64,000 nucleotides of DNA. Origin: Streptomyces sp. NRRL F-5123 (GTDB lineage: Bacteria; Actinomycetota; Actinomycetes; Streptomycetales; Streptomycetaceae). The stretch spans positions 20,350 through 84,349 of the forward strand of contig NZ_JOHY01000049.1 of assembly GCF_000721495.1 (NCBI RefSeq), given 5' to 3'. This document shows, in pieces, positions 54,422 to 62,901 of the stretch. A program made the position numbers and the translations under genes. The notes beneath the pieces were generated by a model. It searched no databases. It was not told the DNA's origin and worked only from the letters and a program-made list of their open reading frames with translations. Positions within the stretch are counted from its first letter, which is position 1, and the number at the start of each line of letters is the position of its first letter.

Positions 54422-57364
54422 ATGCCAGGCTCCCGCGACCGGTTGACGCGTCACCGGTCCGCCCCGCGTAGATCTTCGCGATTCTCGTTCGCCCTGCCCC
54501 TGGTCGTGCCCGCCGTCTGCCTGTGCGGGCTGTGGGGCTACGTGGCGACCGGACTCGTCGACGGGCACAGCCAGTTCAGCTCCGAGGCGGACAGCGCGTC
54601 CGCCGTCGCCCGCCCCGCGCAGACCGTGCTCGCCCGGCTCCAGGCCGAGCGCCGCTTCACGGCGATCTGGCAGGCCGGGCACACCGACGCGGCCCGCAAG
54701 GACCTCGACGACGCGCGCACCCGGACCGACGCGGCCGTCCAGGACTACCGCCGGACGTCACCCTCCGCGCTCGACGGCGCGACCCGCGGGTCCGCGAAGG
54801 CGCTCGACGACGCCCTGGTCTTCCTGCCCGAGCGCCGCAACTCGATCGACGGCAAGACCCTGTCGACGACCGACGCCTTCCAGTACTTCACCAGCACGGT
54901 GTCCGACGGCATCAGCCTGCTGAACGCCTCGCTGCGCAGTGACGACGGGGAGTTCGCGCGCGGCGCGGCCCCGACCGCCTCGGTCGCGCAGATCGCCGAG
55001 ATGCTCGCCCGCGAGGACGCGCTGCTGTCCGCCGCGGCCCCCACCGGCCGGCTGGACGCCGCGACCCGCCAGCAGTTCACCGACGCCCTTGCCGTGCAGC
55101 GCGCCCTGCGCGCCGGCATGAACGCGGCGGACCTGCCGGCCGGCACCGCCGCGAGCTGGAGCCGGGTCACCGAGAGCGTCAGCTTCACCTCGCTCACCCA
55201 GATCGAGGACGCCGTCGCCGCCGCGCAGGGCACCGAGCTGCCCGGCTCCGCCGCCGCCTGGCCCACGGCCGCGACCACCGTGTCCGGCAACCTGCAGACG
55301 CTGACCACGGACGCGCTGAACGACCTCTCCGACGCCGCCTCGCACCGGGCCGACAACGCCCTGCTGGGCCTGCTGCTCGGCTCGCTCGCCACGCTCGCGG
55401 CGCTGGCCGGCGGCGCGTACCTGTCGCTGCGCGACCGCAAGGTGCTGGGCCGGCGGCTGGCCGTGCTCCAGACGCACGCCGACGAGCTGTCCCGGCAGTG
55501 GCTGCCGCGGCTCATGGCGCGCATCGAGGCCGGCGAGCGCATCGACCCGGCGGCCATGCAGCCGCCGCAGGGCCCGGCGTCCGCCGAGGAGGTCCAGAAG
55601 CTCGCAGCGTCCATCGACCGGCTGGGCCGGGTCGCCGCCGACCACATGCTGCGGCAGTCCCTCGGCCGGGAGGGCGGCGAGAAGGTCTTCGGCCAGCTCA
55701 TCCGGCGTACCCAGAGCCTCATCCACCGGCTGATCTCGCTGCTGGACGACCTGGAGCGCAAGCACGAGGACTCCGACCTGCTGAAGGACATCTTCGCGGT
55801 CGACCACCTCGCGACCCGCGTCCGCCGGCACGCCGAGAGCCTGGTGATCCTGAGCGGTTCGCCGCCCAACCGGCGGATGGCCACCCCGGTCTCCATCATC
55901 GACGTGCTGCGCAGCGCCGTCGCTGAGACCGAGCAGTACACCAGGGTCCGGGTGAAGAACCTGCCCGCCGAGCGGCCGATGGCCCTCGCCGGGCGCGCGG
56001 TCGCCGACGTCACCCACCTGCTCGCCGAGCTGATCGAGAACGGCACGGCCTTCTCCCCGCCGGACACCCAGGTGTCGGTGAGCGCCACGCAGGTGGCCAA
56101 GGGCCTGGTCGTGCACATCGAGGACCACGGCCTCGGCATGCCGCAGGACGTCATCGACCACGCGAACGCCCTGCTGGCGCACCCGCCCAAGCTCGACATG
56201 CGGGCGCTCAGCGAGGACCCCCGGCTCGGCCACTTCGTGGTCGCCCGGCTCGCCGAGCGGCACAGCATCAAGGTCGAGCTGCGCGACTCGGTGTACGGCG
56301 GCACGATGGTCGTCGTCCTGCTGCCCAGCGCGCTCCTGGAGGAGCTGGACTCGCCGGTCCTCGACCAGCTGAAGTCGGCGGCCAGCAAGAGCGGCATGAT
56401 GGCGATGGACGCCGGCCGGCGCGAGCCGTCCACCCCGGCGGTCGGCGCCGCGGCCGCCGCGCCGGACCCGTCCGCGGCCCGCGGTCTGGTGACCGCGGGC
56501 GCGCCCGACGAGGGCACGCCGCTCACCCACACCCGGATACCGGACCACAGCGGCTTCCCCGAGTACGGCGGCGCGGGGCTGCTCGCGCCGACCACGGAGT
56601 TCCCCGCGCCCGGCATCTCCGCCGGCACCCCCGCGACCGGCCCCGCGGCCACCGGCTGGGTCGCGCCCGAGGAGCACCCGGCCCACCGCCAGTCCGCGGG
56701 CCAGGAGCACCCCACCCAGCCCTACCGCACCGAGCCCCGGCGGCCGGAACCCCAGCCGCAGCCCCAGCCGATGCCCCAGCAGCAGCGGCCGGACACGATC
56801 CGGGGCAGCGCCGTACGCAACGACGCCAACGGCGGCCAGGACCGCGGCGGCTACCCGGCGGGCGCGCCGCACGGCGGGCCGTACGCGGCACCGCCCATGA
56901 CGACCCCCGCGGGAGCGGCCTCGGCCGGCCGGGGCGCGGGCCTGAGCCCGAGCACCGGTCCCGTCCCGCCTCCCCCCGCACGGCCCGCGGCCCAGCCCGC
57001 GGCGCCGGGCGTATCCAGCGACCCGCACCGCCATCTGACGACCCCCCCGGTGCTTCCGCACCGGACCCGGGGTGCGAGCCTGGCGCAGCAACTGCGCAGG
57101 GAGGCCACGGAGATGGAGGGCAACGGCGGCGGCAACGGCGCCGCCGGCGGCGGTCAGCGCAGCGGCGACGGCCAGCCGGGCGGCATCTCCCCGGAGGCGT
57201 CGGCGCGCGCGATGATCGCGATTCAGCAGGGACTGCAGCGGGCGAGGACGCCCGAGGCGAGCGAGCCGGGCGGTGCGGCCAGGCCGCCGGAGGATTCGTG
57301 GAGGTCGGGTGGCAACCAATGGGATTCGGGTGCCGGCCAATGGGAGGGAGACTTCAATGACTGA
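54422..57364 (+). CDS. cvnA: Conservon sensor kinase-like protein CvnA
   Basis: This 980-residue membrane protein heads a four-gene conservon. A transmembrane segment at ~20-42 and a second at ~312-336 flank an extracytoplasmic, NIT-like helical sensing region. The cytoplasmic part has an ATPase fold with N-box ELIENGTAFSPP (~536) and G1 box DHGLGMP (~568). The last ~320 residues are Pro/Gln/Gly/Ala-rich and probably disordered. In Streptomyces, CvnA proteins form a membrane complex with the CvnB, C and D proteins, resembling eukaryotic G-protein signalling. GAGGAA precedes the ATG, and its end overlaps cvnB by 8 nt. Confidence 0.93.
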   Translation: MPGSRDRLTRHRSAPRRSSRFSFALPLVVPAVCLCGLWGYVATGLVDGHSQFSSEADSASAVARPAQTVLARLQAERRFTAIWQAGHTDAARKDLDDARTRTDAAVQDYRRTSPSALDGATRGSAKALDDALVFLPERRNSIDGKTLSTTDAFQYFTSTVSDGISLLNASLRSDDGEFARGAAPTASVAQIAEMLAREDALLSAAAPTGRLDAATRQQFTDALAVQRALRAGMNAADLPAGTAASWSRVTESVSFTSLTQIEDAVAAAQGTELPGSAAAWPTAATTVSGNLQTLTTDALNDLSDAASHRADNALLGLLLGSLATLAALAGGAYLSLRDRKVLGRRLAVLQTHADELSRQWLPRLMARIEAGERIDPAAMQPPQGPASAEEVQKLAASIDRLGRVAADHMLRQSLGREGGEKVFGQLIRRTQSLIHRLISLLDDLERKHEDSDLLKDIFAVDHLATRVRRHAESLVILSGSPPNRRMATPVSIIDVLRSAVAETEQYTRVRVKNLPAERPMALAGRAVADVTHLLAELIENGTAFSPPDTQVSVSATQVAKGLVVHIEDHGLGMPQDVIDHANALLAHPPKLDMRALSEDPRLGHFVVARLAERHSIKVELRDSVYGGTMVVVLLPSALLEELDSPVLDQLKSAASKSGMMAMDAGRREPSTPAVGAAAAAPDPSAARGLVTAGAPDEGTPLTHTRIPDHSGFPEYGGAGLLAPTTEFPAPGISAGTPATGPAATGWVAPEEHPAHRQSAGQEHPTQPYRTEPRRPEPQPQPQPMPQQQRPDTIRGSAVRNDANGGQDRGGYPAGAPHGGPYAAPPMTTPAGAASAGRGAGLSPSTGPVPPPPARPAAQPAAPGVSSDPHRHLTTPPVLPHRTRGASLAQQLRREATEMEGNGGGNGAAGGGQRSGDGQPGGISPEASARAMIAIQQGLQRARTPEASEPGGAARPPEDSWRSGGNQWDSGAGQWEGDFND

Positions 57365-57788
57365 GCACGTACAGCCCGGACCTCAACTGGACTGGCTCCT
57401 CGACACGCTCGTGGACCGCGTTCCGGAAATCCGCTGCGCCATCGTGCTGTCCGGGGACGGCCTGCTCATCGGGAAGTCCAAGGACCTGCGCCGGGACGAC
57501 GCCGAGCACCTGTCGGCCGTCGGCTCCGGCATGCACAGCCTGGCCCGCGGGGTGGCACGCCACTTCCAGGGCGGCGAGGTGCAGCAGACGGTCATCCAGA
57601 TGGAGCGGGCCTTCCTCTTCGTCACCGCGGCGGGCCGTGGCGCCCGCCTGGCGGCGATCGCGTCGGAGGGCGTGGACGTCGGGGTGATGGCCTTCGAGAT
57701 GGGCACGCTCGTCAAGCAGGTGGGCCAGTACCTGAGCGCTGCGCCACGGGTGCCGAGCCAGCCCGGCGGTCTCGTCCAGGATGCGTGA
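57357..57788 (+). CDS. cvnB: Roadblock/LC7-domain protein CvnB
   Basis: This 143-residue single-domain Roadblock/LC7 protein has LDWLLDTLVDRVPEIRCAIVLSGDGLLIG at the N-terminus and LAAIASEGVDVGVMAFEMGTLV in the second half, the usual pattern for this regulator of small GTPases. It overlaps cvnA by 8 nt and cvnC by 8 nt, so it is translated as part of the conservon operon. Its expected role is as scaffold or GTPase-state regulator for CvnD. Confidence 0.94.
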   Translation: MTEHVQPGPQLDWLLDTLVDRVPEIRCAIVLSGDGLLIGKSKDLRRDDAEHLSAVGSGMHSLARGVARHFQGGEVQQTVIQMERAFLFVTAAGRGARLAAIASEGVDVGVMAFEMGTLVKQVGQYLSAAPRVPSQPGGLVQDA

Positions 57789-58155
57789 GCCACGGTGGCA
57801 CGACGACGAGGAGACCGGACGCCACCTGCGGCCTTACGCCATCACCGGTGGACGCACCCGGCACAGTAGGCACAACTTCTCACTGATCACGCTGGTCGCC
57901 GCGCGGTATGTGGACGAGCCCGGCCAGGGGCACCTGGAACCGGAGTCGGTTCAGATCCTGGAGCTCTGCCGCAACCGCGCGGTGGCGATAGCCGAGATCG
58001 CCGCGCACCTCGACCTGCCGGTGAGCGTGGTGAAGATCCTCTGCGGGGATCTGCTGCACGCCTCGCTCATCCTGGTCCAGGCCCCGCCAGGGCAGGAGGA
58101 CCGACCCAGCGTGGAAATCATTGAAAAGGTGATGAATGCTATCCGTCGGCTCTGA
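57781..58155 (+). CDS. cvnC: DUF742 protein CvnC
   Basis: This 124-residue DUF742 protein starts with RPYAITGGRTR, the family signature. A winged-helix-like region follows: ILELCRNRAVAIAEIAAHLDLPVSVVKILCGDLL. It overlaps both neighbours (8 nt with cvnB, 20 nt with cvnD). The biochemical role is not settled; it is conserved in all conservons. Confidence 0.94.
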   Translation: MREPRWHDDEETGRHLRPYAITGGRTRHSRHNFSLITLVAARYVDEPGQGHLEPESVQILELCRNRAVAIAEIAAHLDLPVSVVKILCGDLLHASLILVQAPPGQEDRPSVEIIEKVMNAIRRL

Positions 58156-58735
58156 ACCGGTCATGCCGACCGCACTGAAGATCCTCATAGCGGGCGGCTT
58201 CGGTGCCGGCAAGACGACCCTGGTGGGCGCGGTCAGCGAGGTGCCTCCGCTGGAGACCGAGGAGCGCATGACGACGGTCAGCCTCGGCGTCGACGACCTG
58301 TCCGGCATCGAGGGCAAGGTGTCGACCACGGTCGCCATGGACTTCGGGCGCATCACCATCGCCCCCGAACTGGTCCTCTACCTCTTCGGCACGCCGGGCC
58401 AGGACCGCTTCTGGTTCATGTGGGACGACCTGGCCACCGGCGCGCTTGCGGCGGTCGTCCTCGCGGACACCCGGCGGCTGGAGGCGTCGTTCGCCGCGAT
58501 CGACTTCTTCGAGTCGCGCGACATCCCCTTCGCGATCGGCGTCAACTGCTTCAACGGCCGGCGCGACTGCACCAGCGAGCAGGTGCGCTCCGCACTGGAC
58601 CTGGACCCTTCCACGCCCGTCGTGCTGTGCGACGTGCGCAACCGCTCCTCCGCCAAGGAACTGCTGCTCGCGGTCCTGGAAGCGGCCCGCGACCAGGCCG
58701 CCGCGCGGCTGCCCGCGCAGGGTCCCGGCGCCTGA
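58136..58735 (+). CDS. cvnD: Conservon GTPase CvnD
   Basis: This 199-residue small GTPase has a P-loop GGFGAGKTTLV near residue 20, G2-region Thr in EERMTTVSLGVD, G3 GTPGQDRFWFMW and, at the G4 position, VNCFNG instead of NKxD, as usual for CvnD proteins. It overlaps cvnC by 20 nt; an ATG at 58163 is an alternative start without a good ribosome-binding site. It acts with CvnA-C at the membrane. Its last ~185 nt overlap, on the opposite strand, the predicted end of the membrane glycosyltransferase. Confidence 0.94.
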   Translation: MLSVGSEPVMPTALKILIAGGFGAGKTTLVGAVSEVPPLETEERMTTVSLGVDDLSGIEGKVSTTVAMDFGRITIAPELVLYLFGTPGQDRFWFMWDDLATGALAAVVLADTRRLEASFAAIDFFESRDIPFAIGVNCFNGRRDCTSEQVRSALDLDPSTPVVLCDVRNRSSAKELLLAVLEAARDQAAARLPAQGPGA

Positions 58736-60317
58736 ACCCCCCTTTCCGGCACGACGCTTCGCGCCCTGCGGCCCCGGCCGCCGCCAGCACGGCGGCGGCC
58801 CCGTAGGCGTACGCGCAGGTGTCCGCGAAGTGCGCCGTCAGCAGGTACGCGGCCGCCCCCGCGACCGCCACGCCCAGCCACTCCCACCGCCCGTCCAGCG
58901 CCACGAGCGCGACGAGCAGCAGCGCGTACCACGCGTAGCCGGGCGTCATGAGCAGGAACGCCGTCCCGGTGACGGTGAGCGCGCCCCGCCACGGGCGTGC
59001 CGGGTCCCCGCGGCGTACGGCGTGCGCGGCCACCGCCGCCGTCACCACCGCGACCGCGGGCAGTGCCCACGCGTCGGGCAGCACCAGCCGCAGCAGCGCG
59101 TAGCGGTGGCCGGCGGCCGCGTCGTCGTAGCCCTCCTCCTGCGCGTAGCCGCCGAGGTAGCCCAGCACGGAGGAGTGCGACACCGCGAGGTACGGCACGT
59201 ACAGCGCGGCCGTCACGCCCGCCGCGGTGCCGACGGTCAGCGCCGCGTCCCGCCACCGCCGGACCCCCGACAGCGCGCCGGGCAGCAGGACCGCGGGGAG
59301 CAGCTTCGCCGCGATCGCCGCGCCCAGCACGCCCGCGCCGACGCCGCGGCGGCGCACCGCGAGGCCGAGCGCGACGACCGACAGGGCGGCGGCGAGCACG
59401 TCGGCGTGCGCGTTGTTCACCGCCTCCACCGGCACCGCCGGGCACCACGCCCAGTACGCGGCCCACCGCGGGTCGCCGCGCCGCCGCAGGACGCGCAGCA
59501 GCAGCACCGTGGTCGCCACCGAGAGGCCGGCGCCGCCGGTCTGGAGCGCCTTGTACCGCACGCCGTGCGGGGAGACGGCGTGCACCGCGAGGAAGTACAG
59601 CTCGGCGGTGGGCGGGTAGATGGTGTGCACCCGGGGCCGGTTGATCCGCGTGCAGCCCCCGCCGGGCAGCTTCGCTAGCCCGCGCTGCCCGCAGTGCTCC
59701 GGCGCCGGGAAGAGCCAGCCGTCCCGCAGGCCGTCGAGGGCGGGGTCGGCGGGCGCGTGGTCGTACGGCGAGATGCCGGCCGCCTGCACCCGCCCGTCCC
59801 ACGCGTAGCGGTAGAGGTCCGTACTCGTGCGCGGCGGCGCGACCAGCCCGGTGAGCGCGACGAGCACTCCCCCGACGAGCACGACCGCCCCCGCCCGCCG
59901 GCGCGGTACGGCCCGCAGGGCGGCCACGGCACCGCAGAAGAGCCCCCAGCACGCCGCGTAGCGCCACGTCAGGAGCGTGCTCCCGGCGGCGTACCCGGTC
60001 CCCCCGGCCCGCAGCGTCCAGACCAGCGCAGCGCAGAGCGCGCCGACCGCGAGCAGGGGGAGGAGGGTGAGGAGGAGTCGGGCGGTTGCGCGTCCCGCGC
60101 GGGGCGCGCGCTCGGGGAGGGCGTCGCGGGCGGGGGTGCCGTCCGCGGGCGCGGGTTCGGGGAGGACGTCGCGGGCGGGGGTGCCGTCCGCGGGCGCGCG
60201 CTCGGGGAGGACGTCGGGCGCGGGGGTGCCGTCCGGGGCGGGGGCGGGCCCGAGGGGGCCGGCCGGCGCAGAGGACAGGTCCGGGCGGGGGTGGGGCTGG
60301 CCGGCGGGGGTGGTCAC
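58551..60317 (-). CDS. Polytopic membrane glycosyltransferase (GT87/DUF2029-like)
   Basis: This 588-residue protein has a Pro/Ala-rich cytoplasmic N-terminus (~75 residues, with a 15-residue repeat) and then about ten hydrophobic segments. TSTDLYRYAWDG and GISPYDHAP match the first-loop motif of polyprenyl-phosphate-mannose-dependent mannosyltransferases, where the Asp is catalytic. The likely role is extension of an envelope glycolipid or glycoprotein outside the membrane. GTG 60317 is the start. The last ~60 residues are Arg-rich, unlike the rest, and lie antisense to cvnD, so a 3' frameshift or a late stop is possible. Confidence 0.78.
   Translation of the reverse strand: MTTPAGQPHPRPDLSSAPAGPLGPAPAPDGTPAPDVLPERAPADGTPARDVLPEPAPADGTPARDALPERAPRAGRATARLLLTLLPLLAVGALCAALVWTLRAGGTGYAAGSTLLTWRYAACWGLFCGAVAALRAVPRRRAGAVVLVGGVLVALTGLVAPPRTSTDLYRYAWDGRVQAAGISPYDHAPADPALDGLRDGWLFPAPEHCGQRGLAKLPGGGCTRINRPRVHTIYPPTAELYFLAVHAVSPHGVRYKALQTGGAGLSVATTVLLLRVLRRRGDPRWAAYWAWCPAVPVEAVNNAHADVLAAALSVVALGLAVRRRGVGAGVLGAAIAAKLLPAVLLPGALSGVRRWRDAALTVGTAAGVTAALYVPYLAVSHSSVLGYLGGYAQEEGYDDAAAGHRYALLRLVLPDAWALPAVAVVTAAVAAHAVRRGDPARPWRGALTVTGTAFLLMTPGYAWYALLLVALVALDGRWEWLGVAVAGAAAYLLTAHFADTCAYAYGAAAVLAAAGAAGREASCRKGGFRRRDPARAAARRPGRGPLPGPRAAVPWRRSGCARRTARRAWKGPGPVRSAPARWCSRAGR
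60111..60239 (-). repeat. 45-bp tandem repeat, three copies
   Basis: A 45-bp unit starts at 60111, 60156 and 60201 with few changes. In the glycosyltransferase frame it gives a 15-residue repeat of the type PADGTPARDVLPERA in the N-terminal cytoplasmic tail. Being in frame it does not disturb the gene. Confidence 0.85.
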
Positions 60318-60430
60318 CGGATCACCGTGGCACCGCGCGGGCGCGAAAAGCCGGGGACGGCGGCGGGCGTCCGTGATTCGTAAGGTGTCCGTCCGGGCCG
60401 GAGGCCGCCGCGCGGGGGTTGCATGGCGCC

Positions 60431-61600
60431 ATGAGGACGACGACCGGAAACCCGCCGCCGCGCACGCGCACCCCGCTCCCCGCCTTCACCGGGCGGCTGC
60501 ACGACCCGCGGACGGCGACCGCGATCGGCCGGTGGCTGGGCGGCGCGCTGCTGGTGTGCTTCGTGACCGGCCTGGCCAGCCACTTCCTCCAGCACCCGCC
60601 CGGCCGGCTGTTCGGCCGCTTCCCGACCCGCCCCGTATGGGGCTACCGCCTCACGCAGGGCCTGCACGTCGCCGCCGGCCTCGCGGCGATCCCGCTGCTG
60701 CTCGCGAAACTGTGGACGGTCTACCCGCGGCTCTTCGCGTGGCCGCCGGTGCGCTCGGTGCCGCACGCGCTGGAACGCCTCGCCGTCGCCGTGCTGGTGG
60801 CCGGGGCGATGCTGGAGGTCTTCAGCGGGCTGCTCAACATCGTCCAGTGGTACCCCTGGCCCTTCTCGTTCGTGCCCGTGCACTACGCGGTGGCGTACGT
60901 CCTGGCCGGCGCGCTGCTGCTGCACCTCGCGGCGAAGGCGCCCCAGATCGCCGCGCACTGGACGCGCCGGTCGGCGGGCACGCGGGCGCTGCCCGACGAG
61001 GAGCGCGACGGCCCCGACCGCCGGGCGCTGCTCGCGGGCCTGGGCGTGGCGGTCGGCGCGGTGACGGTGACGACCGCCGGCCAGACGTTCACCCCGCTCG
61101 CCCCGCTGGACCTGCTGGCCCCCCGCCACCCCGGCCACGGGCCGCAGCGCCTGCCCGTCAACAAGACCGCGGCGGCGGCCGGGGTGACCGCCGCGGACAT
61201 GACGGACTGGCACCTCGACGTCACGGGCGGCGCCACTGCGCTGCGGCTGGCCCTGCACGAACTGGCCGCCTTCCCGCAGTCCGCGGCCCGGCTCCCCATC
61301 GCCTGCGTGGAGGGCTGGAGCGTCAACGCGCACTGGGAGGGCGTCCGCCTGCGCGACCTGCTGCACCGTGCGGGCGCCCCGCCGGGCTCCGCGGTGCGCG
61401 TGGTCTCCCTGCAACGCCACGGCGCCTACCGCGTCATGGACATGGGCCCCGAATACGCCTGGGACCCGCTGACCCTGCTCGCCCTCCGCCTGAACGGCGC
61501 GCCACTCGCCCCGGACCACGGCTACCCGGCCCGCATCATCGCGCCCAACCGCCCCGGAGTGCTCCAGACGAAGTGGGTCGCCCGGATGGAGATCCGGTGA
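60431..61600 (+). CDS. Membrane molybdopterin-dependent oxidoreductase
   Basis: This 389-residue protein has four hydrophobic segments in the first ~190 residues, resembling a cytochrome-b561-type anchor with histidines (SHFLQH, LHVAAG, VHYAV, LLLHLA). A DRRALLAGLGVAVGA segment and a C-terminal sulfite-oxidase-like molybdopterin domain (~240-389) follow. The likely Mo-ligating cysteine is Cys292 in IACVEGWSVNAHWEGV. The C-terminal GPEYAWDPLTLLA and TKWVARMEI also fit the family. It is probably an outward-facing reductase of the MsrP/YedY superfamily fused to its haem anchor. An upstream TTG (60419) is possible; the ATG is simpler. Confidence 0.85.
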   Translation: MRTTTGNPPPRTRTPLPAFTGRLHDPRTATAIGRWLGGALLVCFVTGLASHFLQHPPGRLFGRFPTRPVWGYRLTQGLHVAAGLAAIPLLLAKLWTVYPRLFAWPPVRSVPHALERLAVAVLVAGAMLEVFSGLLNIVQWYPWPFSFVPVHYAVAYVLAGALLLHLAAKAPQIAAHWTRRSAGTRALPDEERDGPDRRALLAGLGVAVGAVTVTTAGQTFTPLAPLDLLAPRHPGHGPQRLPVNKTAAAAGVTAADMTDWHLDVTGGATALRLALHELAAFPQSAARLPIACVEGWSVNAHWEGVRLRDLLHRAGAPPGSAVRVVSLQRHGAYRVMDMGPEYAWDPLTLLALRLNGAPLAPDHGYPARIIAPNRPGVLQTKWVARMEIR

Positions 61601-61782
61601 ACCCGCGCCGTACGAGCGTCCCCGGCGAACCCGGCCCGCGCCGTACGAGCGTCCCCGGCAGACCCGGCCCGCGCCGCCGGAGGCCCGAACTCCCGTGGTA
61701 CGGCGAGGCGTCGGACAGCCCGCCCCCGCCCGGTCCTGGGCCCTCCCGGCCACCCCGCACGACGCCGTTGGAGGCCCCGTGA
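61597..61782 (+). CDS. Small Pro/Arg-rich protein, 61 residues
   Basis: A GTG start overlaps the stop of the molybdo-enzyme (GTGA) and its own TGA overlaps the next GTG start in the same way, so the small frame exactly bridges two genes with translational-coupling geometry. The product begins NPRRTSVPGEPGPRRTSVPG, a duplicated RRTSVPG block, and ends in a Pro-rich tail. There are no domains or membrane segments. It could instead be a non-coding spacer with repeats; the exact fit of both overlaps is the main argument for a gene. Confidence 0.45.
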   Translation: MNPRRTSVPGEPGPRRTSVPGRPGPRRRRPELPWYGEASDSPPPPGPGPSRPPRTTPLEAP

Positions 61783-62306
61783 ACTCCCGGCACGACGGAG
61801 GCCGCCCGGCAGCCCGGCGCCGCGGGGGCGGCCGGCTGCGGTGGCCCGGGCTCCGGCTCCGGGCGGCCCGGCCCACGCCGGGGATGTTCTGGCTGCGCGC
61901 CGGACTGCTCGCGCCCGGCCTCTTCTTCCTCGCCGTGGGCGGTCGGCTCCTGTCCCGGCTGCCCGACCCGTACCCCGTCCTGGAGTGGCTGGCCGGCGCG
62001 GTGCTGCTGCACGACGCCGCGATCGGGCCGCTCGTGCTCGCGGTGGGCCTGCTCGTCGCGCGCCTGCCCGCGCGGGCGGCGGTCCGTACCGCGCTGCTCA
62101 CCGGCGGCGCGCTGCTGCTCGTCACGCTCCCCGCGCTGCTCCGCCCCCGGCCCACGGCGAACCCCTCGGTGCTGCCGCTGCCGTACGGGCGCAACCTGCT
62201 CGTACTGCTGGCGGTGACAGCGCTGTCGGCCCTTGCGGCGACGGCCACGGCCGCCCTGCGCGCCCGCCGGGCCGCCCGCACGTCCCGCACCCCGCGCCGC
62301 CCCTGA
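61779..62306 (+). CDS. Small integral membrane protein of unknown function
   Basis: This 175-residue protein starts with GTG at 61779 in the GTGA overlap. After an Arg-rich N-terminus there are about four hydrophobic segments (FWLRAGLLAPGLFFLAVGG, WLAGAVLLHDAAIGPLVLAVGLLVA, ALLTGGALLLVTLPALL, LLVLLAVTALSALAATATAAL) and an Arg-rich cytoplasmic end. I recognise no family. It is coupled to the molybdo-enzyme, so it may be a membrane partner of it. Confidence 0.72.
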   Translation: MNSRHDGGRPAARRRGGGRLRWPGLRLRAARPTPGMFWLRAGLLAPGLFFLAVGGRLLSRLPDPYPVLEWLAGAVLLHDAAIGPLVLAVGLLVARLPARAAVRTALLTGGALLLVTLPALLRPRPTANPSVLPLPYGRNLLVLLAVTALSALAATATAALRARRAARTSRTPRRP

Positions 62307-62439
62307 CACGTCGGCTGCTCCTGCCGCGCCGGACGCCCGGGACGCCCGGGACGACGGCCTCGCACCCCGCTTACCGGTCTACCGGTTCCGGCCCGCCGGC
62401 TCGCAGGACGCGAAGGAGGCGAACCCCCTGGCTCAGGCC

Positions 62440-62793
62440 GTGAGCATCGCGAGTCGCCGGACCCGTAAGGGCGTCTGCGACCGCGTCGGCGTGCTCGACG
62501 GGGAACGGCCCGTCCTCGCGATCTCACGCACCGACGTGCGGCCGTTCGACGACCCGACCGGGGAGGACCACTACCGGGTCAGGACGCTGGACCGGTGGCG
62601 TGACGAGATCTGGCGCGGGCACGCGTCCCAGCTGCGGGACGCGCTGCTCGCCGCCGACAGGCAACTGCTGTCCCGCGGAGCGGCCGTGGAGGTCGAGGTC
62701 CGGAGGGGCAGCTCCACCGTCGCCCTGCTGACCCGGCGGGACCTGGGACGGTTGTGGCCCGGCCGTGGCGCCCGCACGGCCTCAGGCGCCTGA
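62440..62793 (+). CDS. Hypothetical protein, ~117 residues
   Basis: The frame reads SIASRRTRKGVCDRVGVLDGERPVLAISRTD and continues with a mixed charged, soluble sequence containing DHYRVRTLDRWRDEIW and RQLLSRGAAVEVEV. The composition is protein-like, unlike the shadow frames. I do not recognise a family. The start is uncertain: GTG 62440 is used, but GGAGG at 62415 sits better for a rare CTG at 62428, and the frame is open further upstream. Confidence 0.55.
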   Translation: MSIASRRTRKGVCDRVGVLDGERPVLAISRTDVRPFDDPTGEDHYRVRTLDRWRDEIWRGHASQLRDALLAADRQLLSRGAAVEVEVRRGSSTVALLTRRDLGRLWPGRGARTASGA

Positions 62794-62844
62794 CGGGAGG
62801 CACACGGCCCGCAGGCCCTCCGTGCCCGGTGCCTCGCCATCCGT

Positions 62845-62870
62845 CGTCCGGCGTCCGGCGTCCGGCGTCC
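62845..62870. repeat. Short tandem repeat, GTCCGGC unit
   Basis: The 7-bp unit GTCCGGC is repeated about three and a half times between two convergent genes. It may contribute to a terminator but does not form a clear hairpin. Confidence 0.6.
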
Positions 62871-62901
62871 GCACGAACCGATTTTGCGCGGCGGGTCCGG
62901 A

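Noticed and set aside
54758..57340. 860-codon minus-strand frame opposite cvnA
   Set aside because: cvnA has conserved membrane and ATPase motifs and is in perfect conservon order; the antisense frame is low complexity.
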